Notes: generated by a model from the letters alone, not told the origin. A DNA stretch of 64,000 nucleotides from GCA-2732755 sp965228265 (GCA_965228265.1 OZ245804.1:1364001-1428000); one strand, 5' to 3'. Shown: positions 32,703-42,478, numbered from the stretch's first letter. Numbers and translations are program-made.

Positions 32703-35114
32703 GTGAGACTCAGCCATCTGATCCAAAGCCAGGGAGCCAGGCGCCTGATCCTCGTGGTGCTGCTGATCGCCCTCGGTCTGAGCATCCTGGCCGCCCAGGC
32801 CTCCCGCCTGTCCATCCTCAAGGGCGATGAACTCCTCGCCGAAGCCCAGCAGCGTCTTGTGCGTCTGAGCTGGTCGCCCACGGTGCGGGGCCAGATCCTC
32901 GACCGCAAGGGACGCGTTCTGGCGCACAACCGCCCGAGTTTCGATATCGCGGTCAACTACCCCGTGATCTCGGGCGAATGGGTCGAACGCGAGGCAGCCG
33001 CACGCGCCCGGCGCGACCGCGGCAAAGACTGGGCCAAGCTCAGCCGCGAGCAGCGCACCCAACTCATCGAAGAAGCCAAGCCCAAATACCGCGCCGCGGT
33101 CGACCGCATGTGGAACGTCCTCGCCGCCGAGACCGGTCACAGCCGCGCCGAGATCGACCTCAAACGCATGCAGGTCCGCGAGCAGGTCGACGCGATGGCG
33201 GGCTATCTCCGCGGCAAGCGGGCCGCCAGCGAACTCCGCAAACTCGCGCAGAGTCTCGGCATCACCCCCGAAGAACTCGAAGCCCGTCTCGACGTCCTCG
33301 ATCGCCCCGACCTGCGCTCGCAGGAAGAAAGACTGCGTCACGTCCTCGCCGAAGAGATCACCGTCGAAGTCAGCGACCGCATCGACAAAAACGCGGACAT
33401 CCGGTTTCGTGAGGAAAGCACACCCCGCGTCATCGTGCCCGAGGTCAGCGACGAGGTTGGCTTCCGCCTCCGCCGACTCGCCAGGCAGTCCGACCCGGAC
33501 GACGAGACCATCCCATACCTCCCCGGGCTCGCGGTCATGGATTCCGGCCGACGCGACTACCCACTCGATGAACTGGACGTCGAGATCGATCGATCCCTCT
33601 TCCCCAAACCACTCGCCTCCGACGAGATCACCCGCGTCCATGTCTCGGGCGTCGCCTCGCACATCCTCGGCAGCGTCCGCAGAAGGGTCTACCTCGAAGA
33701 CGGCCAGGCCCGACAGAAAGAACTCCAGTCCTCCGAAGAGCTCGCGCAACGCTCCGTGCTCATCACACCCACAGGCAGCGAAGACCGCGGACGCTACTTC
33801 CCGGGCGATATGGTCGGCAGCCGGGGCATCGAGCGCAACCTCGAAAGCACACTCCGCGGTCTCCGCGGCCTGCGCATCGAACGCGTCGATCAGGACGAAG
33901 CCATCGACGCACCCATGACCTTCGGCGAGAACGTCAAACTCACCATCGACATCATGCTCCAGGCCCGCATCCAGGCCCTCCTCGATCCCAATCTCGGCCT
34001 GGCCCGCGTCCAGCCCTGGCACAACAACCGCGAACGCCTCGACCCCGATGACCCCGAAAGCCCGCTCGTCATGAACGTGGGCGACTCCCTCGACGGTGCA
34101 GCCGTCGTCATCGACGTCGACACCGGCGAGATCTTGGCGATGGTCTCCACGCCCACATCGCTTGGCACCTTCGCCGATCCCGAGGAACGCATCCGCAACC
34201 AGCTCATCCGCAGACCAAGCACGAACAAAGCTGTCTCCATGCCGCTCCCGCCCGGCTCGATCGCCAAGGCCCTTGTCCTCTGCGGCGCGCACAAAGCCGG
34301 AGTTGTCGACGTCGACGAGCACATCTCCTGCACGGGGCACTTCTACCCGCACGAGCCCGAGATGCTCCGATGCTGGATCTACAAACAGTTCGGCACCACG
34401 CACGACGCACAGTTCGGGCACACCCCGGGCGGCGCCGAAGCCATCAAGGGGTCATGCAACATCTACTTCTACACCCTCGGCCAACGCCTCGGCGCCAAGG
34501 GCATCGTCGACTTCTACCGCTCCATCGGTGTCGGGGAAAGCCTCGATCTCCCGCTCGACAACACACTCGCCGGCTGGCTGGGCTTCAACAACAACCCCGA
34601 CGGCGTGGGCGATTCCGACGCCATCCTCATGGGCATCGGGCAGGGCCCAGTCGCCTGGACGCCCGTGCACGCGGCAGACGCCTTCGCCACGCTCGCGCGA
34701 GGGGGCGTGCGCATCAAGCCCACCATCATCGCCGGCGACATGCCCGAGCCCATCGATCTCGGATTCGACCCCGCCATTGTCGACGAAGCGCTCCACGGCC
34801 TCGACATGGTCGTCAACGACCGCGACGGGACGGCCAACCACGTCACACTCGCCTCGGGCGAAACCTTCGACATCTTCGACGTCCCGGGCGTCAAAGTCTG
34901 GGGCAAAACGGGCACCGCGACCACCACCGCCATTGTCTACAAGGGAGAGGTCCTCCGCCGAGGCGATCACTCCTGGTTCGTGCTGCTCTGCGGCCGCGAC
35001 AGACCCAAATACGCCATCGCCGTCGTCGCCGAGTACGGCGGGTCGGGCGGTCGCGTCTCCGGCCCCATCGCCAATCAGATCGTCCACGCCCTCGTCCAAG
35101 AGGGATACCTGTGA
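32703..35114 (+). CDS. mrdA: penicillin-binding protein 2 (elongasome transpeptidase)
   Basis: The 803 residues have one N-terminal membrane helix (about 13-33), a pedestal domain opening with RGQILDRKGRVLAHNRPSFD, and a transpeptidase domain with SxxK at Ser519-Lys522 (PPGSIAKA), SxN at 584-586 (GSCNIYFY) and KTG at 735-737 (WGKTGTATT). It cross-links peptidoglycan during cell elongation with RodA, whose GTG start overlaps its stop. It is about 170 residues longer than E. coli PBP2. The excess is in a charged helical region (about 100-370) with many Arg and Glu residues. GTG start at 32703. Confidence 0.94.
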   Translation: MRLSHLIQSQGARRLILVVLLIALGLSILAAQASRLSILKGDELLAEAQQRLVRLSWSPTVRGQILDRKGRVLAHNRPSFDIAVNYPVISGEWVEREAAARARRDRGKDWAKLSREQRTQLIEEAKPKYRAAVDRMWNVLAAETGHSRAEIDLKRMQVREQVDAMAGYLRGKRAASELRKLAQSLGITPEELEARLDVLDRPDLRSQEERLRHVLAEEITVEVSDRIDKNADIRFREESTPRVIVPEVSDEVGFRLRRLARQSDPDDETIPYLPGLAVMDSGRRDYPLDELDVEIDRSLFPKPLASDEITRVHVSGVASHILGSVRRRVYLEDGQARQKELQSSEELAQRSVLITPTGSEDRGRYFPGDMVGSRGIERNLESTLRGLRGLRIERVDQDEAIDAPMTFGENVKLTIDIMLQARIQALLDPNLGLARVQPWHNNRERLDPDDPESPLVMNVGDSLDGAAVVIDVDTGEILAMVSTPTSLGTFADPEERIRNQLIRRPSTNKAVSMPLPPGSIAKALVLCGAHKAGVVDVDEHISCTGHFYPHEPEMLRCWIYKQFGTTHDAQFGHTPGGAEAIKGSCNIYFYTLGQRLGAKGIVDFYRSIGVGESLDLPLDNTLAGWLGFNNNPDGVGDSDAILMGIGQGPVAWTPVHAADAFATLARGGVRIKPTIIAGDMPEPIDLGFDPAIVDEALHGLDMVVNDRDGTANHVTLASGETFDIFDVPGVKVWGKTGTATTTAIVYKGEVLRRGDHSWFVLLCGRDRPKYAIAVVAEYGGSGGRVSGPIANQIVHALVQEGYL

Positions 35115-36328
35115 ATCTCGCGCTGATCGAATCGATCATCCGAGGCGGGTACGGGGGCACCGGGTCGCTGCGCAAAAACCTGTCGATCGTGCACTGGGGC
35201 TGGGTGACGCTGCTCGCCTCACTGGCGCTCTCAATCATCGGCTTGTACGCGATCGACATCGCCGAGGCCGCGACCATCGAACGCAGCCCCTCCGGCACGA
35301 CGATCCGTCAGGCGATCTTTCTCGGTGTCGGGGTGGGGGCCGCCCTGTTCTGGACCGTGCCGCACTTTCGGCTCCTGCGTTTCATCGCCTGGCCCGCGTA
35401 CATCGCGTGCGTGGGTCTGCTGATCTTTCTGCTGGTGCCCTTCGTGCCCGAGTCGATCGTGACGCCCCGCAACGGCGCACGCGGCTGGATCAACATGGGC
35501 GTCACCGACTTCCAGCCCGCCGAGGTCACCAAGATCGCCTTCACGCTCACGATCGCAGGCTTTCTACGCTATCGGCGTGAGCACACTCGCCTGCGCGGGC
35601 TTGTCGCGCCGGGCCTGATCGCCGCTGTCCCCGTCGGGCTCATCACGCTCCAGCCCGACCTCGGCTCCGCGTCGCTCTTTGTGCCCAGTCTGTTCGCGAT
35701 GCTGCTCGCCGGCGGCGCGAGGCTGCGCCACCTCGTGCTGATCGTGCTCATCGCGACAGCCGCCGCCCCCGCGTCGTGGCCCCTGCTCAGGCCCCACCAG
35801 AAAACGCGCATCGTCGCGATCATGCAGCAGATCCGGGGCTCCGACGAGGGCGCTCAGGACATCAACTTCCAGAGCTTCACCGCCCAGCGCCTCGTCGGCG
35901 CCGGGCGACTGACGGGCAACTCGGACGCCAGCTCGCGCGCGCTCGTGCGGTACAACAGCCTCCCCGAGGCCCACAACGACATGGTTTTCGCCGTCATCTG
36001 CCTGCGGTTCGGACTGCTCGGAGGGCTCGCGGTCCTTCTGCTCTATCTCATCTGGGCCGCCTCGGCGCTCATGACAGCCTGGTACTGCCGCGAACCCTTC
36101 GGACGTGTGCTCATCGTCGGGCTCACCGCCTTCATCGCCACCCAGGCGCTCATCAACATCGGCATGACCGTCGGGCTCGTGCCCATCATCGGCATCACGC
36201 TCCCGTTCGTCAGCTACGGCGGGTCGAGCATGCTCACGAGCTGGCTCATGACCGGGCTCGTCATGAATGTGGGCTTCCGACGCCCCGACAGCACTATGGT
36301 CCGGGGCGACCTCATGGAGCCCGCCTGA
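35111..36328 (+). CDS. rodA: RodA/FtsW/SpoVE-family peptidoglycan glycosyltransferase
   Basis: This 405-residue SEDS protein has about ten membrane helices. Signature segments are TPRNGARGWINMGVTDFQPA with the following EVTKIAFTL, LITLQPDLGSASLFVPSL, AHNDMVFAVICLRFGLLGG, and TLPFVSYGGSSMLTSW near the C-terminus. It polymerises lipid II glycan strands in the elongasome. The GTG start overlaps the PBP2 stop (GTGA), so the pair is translationally coupled, which supports the RodA rather than FtsW assignment. Its stop overlaps the rsmG start by one base (TGATG). Confidence 0.94.
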   Translation: MNLALIESIIRGGYGGTGSLRKNLSIVHWGWVTLLASLALSIIGLYAIDIAEAATIERSPSGTTIRQAIFLGVGVGAALFWTVPHFRLLRFIAWPAYIACVGLLIFLLVPFVPESIVTPRNGARGWINMGVTDFQPAEVTKIAFTLTIAGFLRYRREHTRLRGLVAPGLIAAVPVGLITLQPDLGSASLFVPSLFAMLLAGGARLRHLVLIVLIATAAAPASWPLLRPHQKTRIVAIMQQIRGSDEGAQDINFQSFTAQRLVGAGRLTGNSDASSRALVRYNSLPEAHNDMVFAVICLRFGLLGGLAVLLLYLIWAASALMTAWYCREPFGRVLIVGLTAFIATQALINIGMTVGLVPIIGITLPFVSYGGSSMLTSWLMTGLVMNVGFRRPDSTMVRGDLMEPA

Positions 36329-37062
36329 TGATCCCCGCGACCGACGAATTCAAGCACGCCTGCGCCGAGATGGGCATCGAGCTGGAAACGGGCGAGCCCG
36401 AACGCCTCTACGCCTTCCTCGATCTGCTCTACGAGGCCAACAAGACCACCAACCTCACCGCCATCAAGGACGAGCACGAGGCGTGGATGAAGCACATCTT
36501 CGATGCGCTCACACTCCTGCCCGTCATCAGCGAAGTCGATCCAGCCGGCGATCATCTGCAGGTCTGCGACGTCGGCTCGGGCGGGGGCGTGCCGGCCTTG
36601 CCGCTGGCGATCGTCTGCCCCGATGCGCGCTTCACGCTCCTGGAAGCGACCGGACGCAAGGTCGAGCTTCTCAACCACTTTGCGCAGGAACTCGGACTCA
36701 CCAACGTCAATGTCGTCAACAGCCGCGCCGAGCGAGAGGGCGCGTTCGGCGGGGGCGAGCTGCGCGACCGCTTCGATCTCGTCACCGCGCGGGCGCTCGG
36801 GCGCGTCGCCGTGGCTTCGGAGCTGTGCGTGCCCCTGGCGCGCGAGGGTGGCATCGTGGCGCTCATCAAGGGGCAGAAAGCCGACGAGGAACTCGACGAG
36901 GCCAAGGCGGCTCTGCACATGCTCCACACCATCCACACCGGGACGGTCGACACCAAGACCGGGCGCATCGTGATTCTCGAGAAAACCCGGCGCACGCCCA
37001 AGGTCTACCCACGCCGCGACGGCGAACCGAAACGATCGCCTCTGGGTGTCAAGAAATCGTAA
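36328..37062 (+). CDS. rsmG: 16S rRNA (guanine-527-N7)-methyltransferase RsmG
   Basis: This 244-residue methyltransferase modifies G527 of 16S rRNA. It carries TNLTAIKDEHEAWMKHIFDAL, the SAM-binding motif VCDVGSGGGVPALPLAI, and RFDLVTARALGRVAVASELC. Its start overlaps the rodA stop by one base (TGATG), so it is the third gene of a PBP2-RodA-RsmG message. In many bacteria rsmG lies with gidA or parAB near the origin, so the wall-operon position is unusual. A palindromic element follows 12 bp after the stop. Confidence 0.94.
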   Translation: MIPATDEFKHACAEMGIELETGEPERLYAFLDLLYEANKTTNLTAIKDEHEAWMKHIFDALTLLPVISEVDPAGDHLQVCDVGSGGGVPALPLAIVCPDARFTLLEATGRKVELLNHFAQELGLTNVNVVNSRAEREGAFGGGELRDRFDLVTARALGRVAVASELCVPLAREGGIVALIKGQKADEELDEAKAALHMLHTIHTGTVDTKTGRIVILEKTRRTPKVYPRRDGEPKRSPLGVKKS

Positions 37063-37074
37063 TCGTGTTGAATC

Positions 37075-37160
37075 GGGTGCCACGGCTTGTCCGTCTTCGG
37101 CAAGCCGTGCTCTGTGCCACAAACCCGAAGACACGGGTTGCGAGACAACCCGTGGCACCC
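37075..37160. repeat. palindromic mobile-like element, copy 1
   Basis: An 86-bp element is bounded by perfect 11-bp inverted repeats (GGGTGCCACGG / CCGTGGCACCC), with two internal hairpins (ACGGCTTG...CAAGCCGT and ACGGGTTG...CAACCCGT). Its first 36 bases are identical to the reverse complement of 44972-45007 in copy 2. It fills the gap between the convergent rsmG and esterase genes and could serve as a two-way terminator. It resembles a REP/MITE-type repeat; no transposase is nearby. Confidence 0.85.
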
Positions 37161-37177
37161 GGCGGGCACCGCGCTCT

Positions 37178-38656
37178 TCACTTCCCGGTCGATTCCCACC
37201 GCTGGGCGATCGTCTCCCACATTTCCTTGTCACCCTTCCAGTAGAAGGTGTGAGACATGCCCGGCAGGACGATGATCTCGGCGTCCGAGCCGCGTTCTTC
37301 CATCGATGCCTTGAGCAGATCGACCGCCTCGCCCAGGTAGAAGTTGTCCATCTCGCCGCCGTAGACGTGCAGCTTGCCTGCCAGCTCGTCCCCGATCTCG
37401 TCCCATTCGCGCCCGAGTTTGGCGTTGATGTCGTAGGTCTTCCAGGCTTCAACGATTTGAGGGTCCACCTCGCCCGTGTCGAGGTCGAAGACCCGCGCGG
37501 GTGTGCCGTCGTCCAGCGCCGGGCTGAAGACCGCCTCGAAGGAGCGGATCTGCCCGCCCGGCCCGAGCACGCGTTCGCGCGCGATGAAGTCCTTCGCCCA
37601 GAACATGACCTCGTCGCCTCGGCGTCCGACGGGGCGTGGCTCGCCCTCCGCGTCGGTGTACATGTTTGCGCCGTCCTCGTAGAGGTTCACGGTCTGGAAG
37701 GCGTGGAAGTCGACCGGGTCGGGCACGTGGCTCCACACGCCCGCGAAGACCTCCGGGTACTCGACCTGGAGCCACAGGCTCCCCCAGCCGCCCGAGCTGA
37801 TGCCCGTGACATAGCGGTGCTCGGGGTCCTGCGCGCCGCGGAACTTGGCTTCGAGCGCCGGGATGAGCTCGGTCGTCAGCGCCTCGCCCCACGGGCCGGT
37901 GATCGCGCTGTCGGCGAACACCGAGTGACCCCAGTAGTTCGAGGCGTCGAGCCCGACGACAATCGTGTCGCCCACGAGTTCCTTGTGCGGCATGCCGCCG
38001 AGGTAGCGCAGCACTTCACTCTCGTCACCCCCGAAACCCGTGACGTAATACACCACCGGGTAGGTGCGCTCAGCATCGACATCCCAGGATTCGGGCAGCG
38101 TCACCGATGCGCGCATCTCGACGGGGCGATGATGAAACGCGCTGAGCAGTTCGCTCCGGATCGTGAAAAGCTTTGTCTGCTCGGTCTCAGTGAATGTCTT
38201 CTCGCCGACAACCTGATCGAGCGTGAAGGAACCGATCACACCCTCGTCGTCGCTGGCGCTCATGTCGATGGTGGTGGGGGTGGAGAAAAGATCGCCCGCG
38301 CCCTCGCCCGGCTTGGGCGAGTCCGGGTTCACGCGCGCGACGACCTGCGCGGCCCATTCGCCCGTGCGCCAGGCGTCGCCCACGTTCTCCGGGGCGTGCG
38401 ACAGATCGAAGCCCTCGAGGACGATTGCTTCGCCGGGTTTCACGTTCCGCACATCCCACGCGACGAGCGGGGGCGGGTTGAACCACGCGTTCATGCGCTG
38501 GATCGGCTCGCTCTCCAATGGCCCGAGCACCAGATAGATGCGTCCGGTGTACGGCTCGCTCAGCACGCCCTCGTCGAACGTGACGGCGATCTTGTCGGGC
38601 TGGGCGAAGGCGGGGAGGGCGGCGATGAGAGCGGCTATTGCAGTGATTTGGCGCAC
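37178..38656 (-). CDS. secreted alpha/beta-hydrolase (putative esterase, esterase D-like)
   Basis: The 492 residues begin with a signal peptide (VRQITAIAALIAALPAFAQ). After about 190 residues of beta-rich N-terminal domain comes an esterase D/Fes-type alpha/beta-hydrolase: TYPVVYYVTGFGGDE, the nucleophile elbow GISSGGWGS (about residue 286), and the histidine region LPGMSHTFYW near the end. It probably cleaves an ester outside the cytoplasm, such as an acylated sugar or siderophore; the substrate is unknown. The GTG at 38656 has GGAGA 6 nt upstream and places the signal peptide at the N-terminus. Confidence 0.87.
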   Translation of the reverse strand: MRQITAIAALIAALPAFAQPDKIAVTFDEGVLSEPYTGRIYLVLGPLESEPIQRMNAWFNPPPLVAWDVRNVKPGEAIVLEGFDLSHAPENVGDAWRTGEWAAQVVARVNPDSPKPGEGAGDLFSTPTTIDMSASDDEGVIGSFTLDQVVGEKTFTETEQTKLFTIRSELLSAFHHRPVEMRASVTLPESWDVDAERTYPVVYYVTGFGGDESEVLRYLGGMPHKELVGDTIVVGLDASNYWGHSVFADSAITGPWGEALTTELIPALEAKFRGAQDPEHRYVTGISSGGWGSLWLQVEYPEVFAGVWSHVPDPVDFHAFQTVNLYEDGANMYTDAEGEPRPVGRRGDEVMFWAKDFIARERVLGPGGQIRSFEAVFSPALDDGTPARVFDLDTGEVDPQIVEAWKTYDINAKLGREWDEIGDELAGKLHVYGGEMDNFYLGEAVDLLKASMEERGSDAEIIVLPGMSHTFYWKGDKEMWETIAQRWESTGK

Positions 38657-38700
38657 AAGATTCTCCGTTTGCGGGCGAACAGCCCTCGTACACTCTACAC

Positions 38701-40926
38701 GTGTTGTCGCCGACGGATGCACTCTCGAACGACGGGCCCATCGCCAGGATGCTGGGCGAGGGCTATGAAGCCCGCCCTGAGCAGATCCAGATGGCCTCGG
38801 CGGTGGCGCGGGCGATGGACAAGGGTGGGCGTCTGCTCGCCGAGGCGGGCACGGGCGTGGGCAAGAGCTACGCCTACCTCCTGCCCGCGATTCAGCGCTG
38901 CGTGGATTATGGCGAGACCGTCGTCGTTGCGACCAACACCATCGCGCTGCAGGAGCAGATCGTCCGCAAGGACATCCCGATGCTCATGGAGGCGCTCGGG
39001 CTCGGAAAGGCCGACGCCGAGGGCCCGGCCGAGCACGACCCGATGGCCACGCTCCGTCCCGCGCTCGTCAAAGGCCGCGGCAACTACCTGAGCATCCGCC
39101 GGCTCGAGCAGGCCAGCAGACGCCAAGACAAGCTCTTTGTCGACGGCGTCGCGCGGGGCTCGCTCCATGTCATCGAAGACTGGGCCAACGAGACCGCCGA
39201 CGGCACGCTGACGAGCCTCCCCCAACTCGATCGCCCGGGCGTGTGGGACCACGTGCGATCCGACTCGGCCAACTGCATGGGCAGGCGCTGCCCGAATTAC
39301 GAGGTGTGCTTCTACCAGAAGGCGCGGCGCAAGATGGAGCGCTCGAACCTGCTGGTCTGCAACCACGCGCTTTTCTTCAGTGATCTCGCGCTCCGCACGC
39401 GTGGCGTCGGGTTCCTGCCGAGGTATGACCACGTCATTCTCGATGAGGCGCACATGGTCGAGGACGTCGCGAGCGAGCACTTCGGTGTCTCGCTGACCGA
39501 GGGGCGTGTGAACCATCTGCTGTCGCTGCTCTTTGTGGAGAAGGGCGCGAAGGGGTTTCTGCCCCAGCTGAGTCTGCTGACGAGCGATATGGACGCGGTG
39601 AACAAGGCGCTGGCGGCTGTCGCGGATGCGCGGGACGCGAGCGGGGCTTTCTTTGAGTCGCTTCTGTTCTGGCACGACGGGCATCGCGGTTCGGGCGGGC
39701 GTGTGCGTGAGGCGGGGATCGTGGAGAACGTGCTCTCGCCGATCTTTGCGCAGCTGGCGACAAGGCTGCGCCTCTTGCGCGACGTCTGCACGCACGAGGC
39801 GGACAAGTTTGAATTGGCTTCGTACGCCGAGCGTGCGAGCGACATCGCCGAGGCGGCCCACGCGCTGGTGGAGCAGACGATCAAGGGGTGCGCGTACTGG
39901 GTGGAGGTCTCGCGTTCGCCCGCCAGGCGTTCGCCGAGCATCTCGTTCGCGTGCTCGCCCGTGGAGGTGGGGCCCATCCTGCGCGATGCGCTCTTCCGCG
40001 AGATCAAGGGCGAGGAGGAAGCGCCCGGCCCGCGGTCGGTCACGCTCGCCAGCGCGACGCTCACGACGCGCGCCATCGCCGAGGACGAGCCCAGCGAGCG
40101 GGCGGAGCTGGCGTTTGCGCACATCATCGATCGTCTCGGGTGCGAGGGGGCGGGTGTGCTGCAACTGGGCAGCCCGTTCGATCACGCCGCCCAGGTCGAG
40201 CTGTTTGTGGATACGACGATGCCCAGCCCGACCTACACCGCGCCGAATCAGCGTCACTCGGCGCACGCGAGCGATTACCACACCGAGCTCTCGCGGCGGA
40301 TCCTGTCGCACGTCGATCAGACGGGCGGCGGGGCGTTCGTGCTCTTTACGAGTTTCGCGTCGCTCTACGCGGTCGCCGACACGCTCAGACGCGATCTGCT
40401 CGAACTGGATATCCCGCTTCTGGCGCAGGGACGCGACGGCTCGCGCACGCAGATCCTCGATCGTTTCAAGGCGGACCCGCGTTCGGTCCTGCTCGGGGCG
40501 GCGAGCTTCTGGCAGGGCGTAGATGTGCGGGGCGATGCGCTGCGGAGCGTGATCATCACGCGCCTGCCCTTCGATCCGCCGGGGCGTCCGCTCACGGAGG
40601 CGAGGCTTGAGCGCATCAAGGAGCAGGGGCGTGATCCCTTCCGCGAGGAGTCGCTGCCGCGCGCGATCATCCGGTTCAAGCAGGGCTTCGGCAGGCTCAT
40701 CCGGAGCCAGTCGGACAAGGGCCGGGTCGTGGTGCTCGACCCGAGGCTCATGACCTCGAACTACGGGAAGCTCTTTCTGGCGGCCCTGCCCAAGGGTGTC
40801 CGGCCTGTCCGGATCGATGGGAGCAAGCCGCTGCCCGATCCCCGCGATGAGGGAGCGGCGGGGGGCGATTCGACCGAGCCCAAGCGACATGTACAGCGGT
40901 TTGAGCCGGACGATCTGCCTTTCTGA
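38701..40926 (+). CDS. dinG: DinG/XPD-type superfamily 2 DNA helicase
   Basis: This 741-residue 5'-3' helicase has Walker A AEAGTGVGKSYAYL (about 47-60), motif Ia VVVATNTIALQEQ, DEAH in VILDEAHMVED, motif V/VI region GAASFWQGVDVRGDALRSVI, and FKQGFGRLIRSQSDKG. Cysteines 192, 197 and 203 have the spacing of three iron-sulfur ligands in E. coli DinG. The fourth, expected in KGRGNYLC, is Ser131 here. DinG unwinds R-loops and replication obstacles. GTG start; divergent from the esterase with only 44 bp between starts. Confidence 0.9.
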   Translation: MLSPTDALSNDGPIARMLGEGYEARPEQIQMASAVARAMDKGGRLLAEAGTGVGKSYAYLLPAIQRCVDYGETVVVATNTIALQEQIVRKDIPMLMEALGLGKADAEGPAEHDPMATLRPALVKGRGNYLSIRRLEQASRRQDKLFVDGVARGSLHVIEDWANETADGTLTSLPQLDRPGVWDHVRSDSANCMGRRCPNYEVCFYQKARRKMERSNLLVCNHALFFSDLALRTRGVGFLPRYDHVILDEAHMVEDVASEHFGVSLTEGRVNHLLSLLFVEKGAKGFLPQLSLLTSDMDAVNKALAAVADARDASGAFFESLLFWHDGHRGSGGRVREAGIVENVLSPIFAQLATRLRLLRDVCTHEADKFELASYAERASDIAEAAHALVEQTIKGCAYWVEVSRSPARRSPSISFACSPVEVGPILRDALFREIKGEEEAPGPRSVTLASATLTTRAIAEDEPSERAELAFAHIIDRLGCEGAGVLQLGSPFDHAAQVELFVDTTMPSPTYTAPNQRHSAHASDYHTELSRRILSHVDQTGGGAFVLFTSFASLYAVADTLRRDLLELDIPLLAQGRDGSRTQILDRFKADPRSVLLGAASFWQGVDVRGDALRSVIITRLPFDPPGRPLTEARLERIKEQGRDPFREESLPRAIIRFKQGFGRLIRSQSDKGRVVVLDPRLMTSNYGKLFLAALPKGVRPVRIDGSKPLPDPRDEGAAGGDSTEPKRHVQRFEPDDLPF

Positions 40927-41044
40927 ATTCTGAACAGGCGAATGCCCGAACGTAATCCGTTCAAAACAGACAATTCGGTGGTGTGGCGCTACGCTCTTCG
41001 TCCCGTCCGCTTCGGAGACGGGGACCAACCGGAGGAGCAACCGC

Positions 41045-42478
41045 ATGCTGGGCCGAGTCTTCAAGGCGTACGACATTCGTGGCACCTACCCCGACCTTCT
41101 GACCGACCAGATGGCCTGGCAGATCGGCTTCGGCTCATCCCAGTTCCTGCTGGGCGACGCCGCGGCCGACGGCGACACGACGCCGATGATGAAGAACATC
41201 GTCGTCGGTCGCGACATGCGGCAGTCGAGCCCGACGCTGACGGAGCGCCTGATCAAGGGCATCACCGATCAGGGCGGGTCGGTCATCGATCTCGGCATGA
41301 TCGACACCTCGATGATCTACTTTGCGGTGAATTACTTTGATTGCGCCGGCGGGGTGATGGTGACGGCAAGCCACAACCCGCCGCAGTACAACGGGTTCAA
41401 AATCTCCAAGCGCAAGGCCAAGCCGGTGGGCGAGGAGACGGGCCTGGCGCTCATCCGCAAGCACGCGGCGATGGTCGATCGCACCGGCGCGACCGCCGAG
41501 CCGCCGGCGCACGCGGGCAAGTCCGAGCAGCGTGATCTCTGGGGCCCGTACTCCAAGCACGTGCTCAGCTTCCTCGACCTGGCGGGCAAGCAGCTGAAGA
41601 TCGTGATCGACGCGTCCAACGGGATGGCGGGGACGATGATCCCCAAGATCTTCGGGAAAAAGGGCGAGAACGTCGAGGGGCTGGAGATTGTCGAGCTGAA
41701 CTTCGACAACACCAAGGGCGAGTTCGTGCACGAGCCCAACCCGCTCGTCGCGTCGAACGTGCGTCAGCTGCAGGAAGCCGTCGTCGAGCAGGGCGCGGAC
41801 GTGGGCTTCTGCTACGACGGCGACGCGGACCGGTGTGTGGCTGTGGACGAGAAGGGCAACATCGTCGGCTGTGACCACCTGACCGCGGTGATGGCGCCGT
41901 TCTTCCTCGCAGAGGCGCCGGGGGCTGCGGTGGTGTACGACCTGCGTTCGAGCAAGGCGGTCGAGGAGGAGATCGAGAAGGCCGGTGGCGAGCCCATCAA
42001 GGGCCGCGTCGGGCACGTCTTCATGAAGCAGGAGCTGGCCGACTCGGAGGGGATCTTCGGGGGTGAGCTCTCGGGTCACTTCTACTTCCGCGAGAACTTC
42101 AACGCCGACTCGGGCGCGATCGCGATGTGCTCGCTGCTCTCGCAGCTTGCCCAGAGCGGCAAGAAGCTGAGCGAACTGGTCGCGCCCGTCGCCCGCTACG
42201 CCCAGTCGGGCGAGATCAACTTCGAGAACGAGAATCCGGACGAGGCGCTCGCCAATGCGATCGAGGAGCTCGGCCCGGGCAGCGACGTCGACGCGGACAT
42301 CGAGGAACTCGACGGCGTGACGCTCGACTGCTTCGAGAAGCAGGGCTGGTGGTGCAACATCCGCAAGAGCAACACCGAGCCGCTCTTGCGACTGAACGCC
42401 GAGGCACGCGACGCGGCCACGCTTGAGAAGACTCTGGCGATGATCGAGCCCCTTCTCGGCACGCGCGTCGCGCACTGA
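41045..42478 (+). CDS. phosphomannomutase/phosphoglucomutase
   Basis: This 477-residue alpha-D-phosphohexomutase interconverts mannose or glucose 6- and 1-phosphates for nucleotide-sugar synthesis. It has RVFKAYDIRGTYPD at the N-terminus, the phosphoserine loop VMVTASHNPPQYNGFK, the metal site CYDGDADRCV, the sugar loop GGELSGHFYF and the phosphate-binding tail RKSNTEPLLRLNAEA. GGAGGAG lies 8 nt before the ATG, just after a small GC-rich hairpin around 41002-41020. It precedes the NTPase/ATP-grasp pair by 41 bp and may be co-transcribed with it. Confidence 0.94.
   Translation: MLGRVFKAYDIRGTYPDLLTDQMAWQIGFGSSQFLLGDAAADGDTTPMMKNIVVGRDMRQSSPTLTERLIKGITDQGGSVIDLGMIDTSMIYFAVNYFDCAGGVMVTASHNPPQYNGFKISKRKAKPVGEETGLALIRKHAAMVDRTGATAEPPAHAGKSEQRDLWGPYSKHVLSFLDLAGKQLKIVIDASNGMAGTMIPKIFGKKGENVEGLEIVELNFDNTKGEFVHEPNPLVASNVRQLQEAVVEQGADVGFCYDGDADRCVAVDEKGNIVGCDHLTAVMAPFFLAEAPGAAVVYDLRSSKAVEEEIEKAGGEPIKGRVGHVFMKQELADSEGIFGGELSGHFYFRENFNADSGAIAMCSLLSQLAQSGKKLSELVAPVARYAQSGEINFENENPDEALANAIEELGPGSDVDADIEELDGVTLDCFEKQGWWCNIRKSNTEPLLRLNAEARDAATLEKTLAMIEPLLGTRVAH

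Noticed and set aside
32607..34421. A 604-codon minus-strand frame opposite the PBP2 gene
   Set aside because: The plus strand carries all transpeptidase motifs; the opposite frame has no domain and an Asp/Glu/Ala/Val bias typical of antisense.
38695..41085. A 796-codon minus-strand frame opposite the DinG-like helicase
   Set aside because: It is Arg-rich antisense noise over a gene with full helicase motifs.
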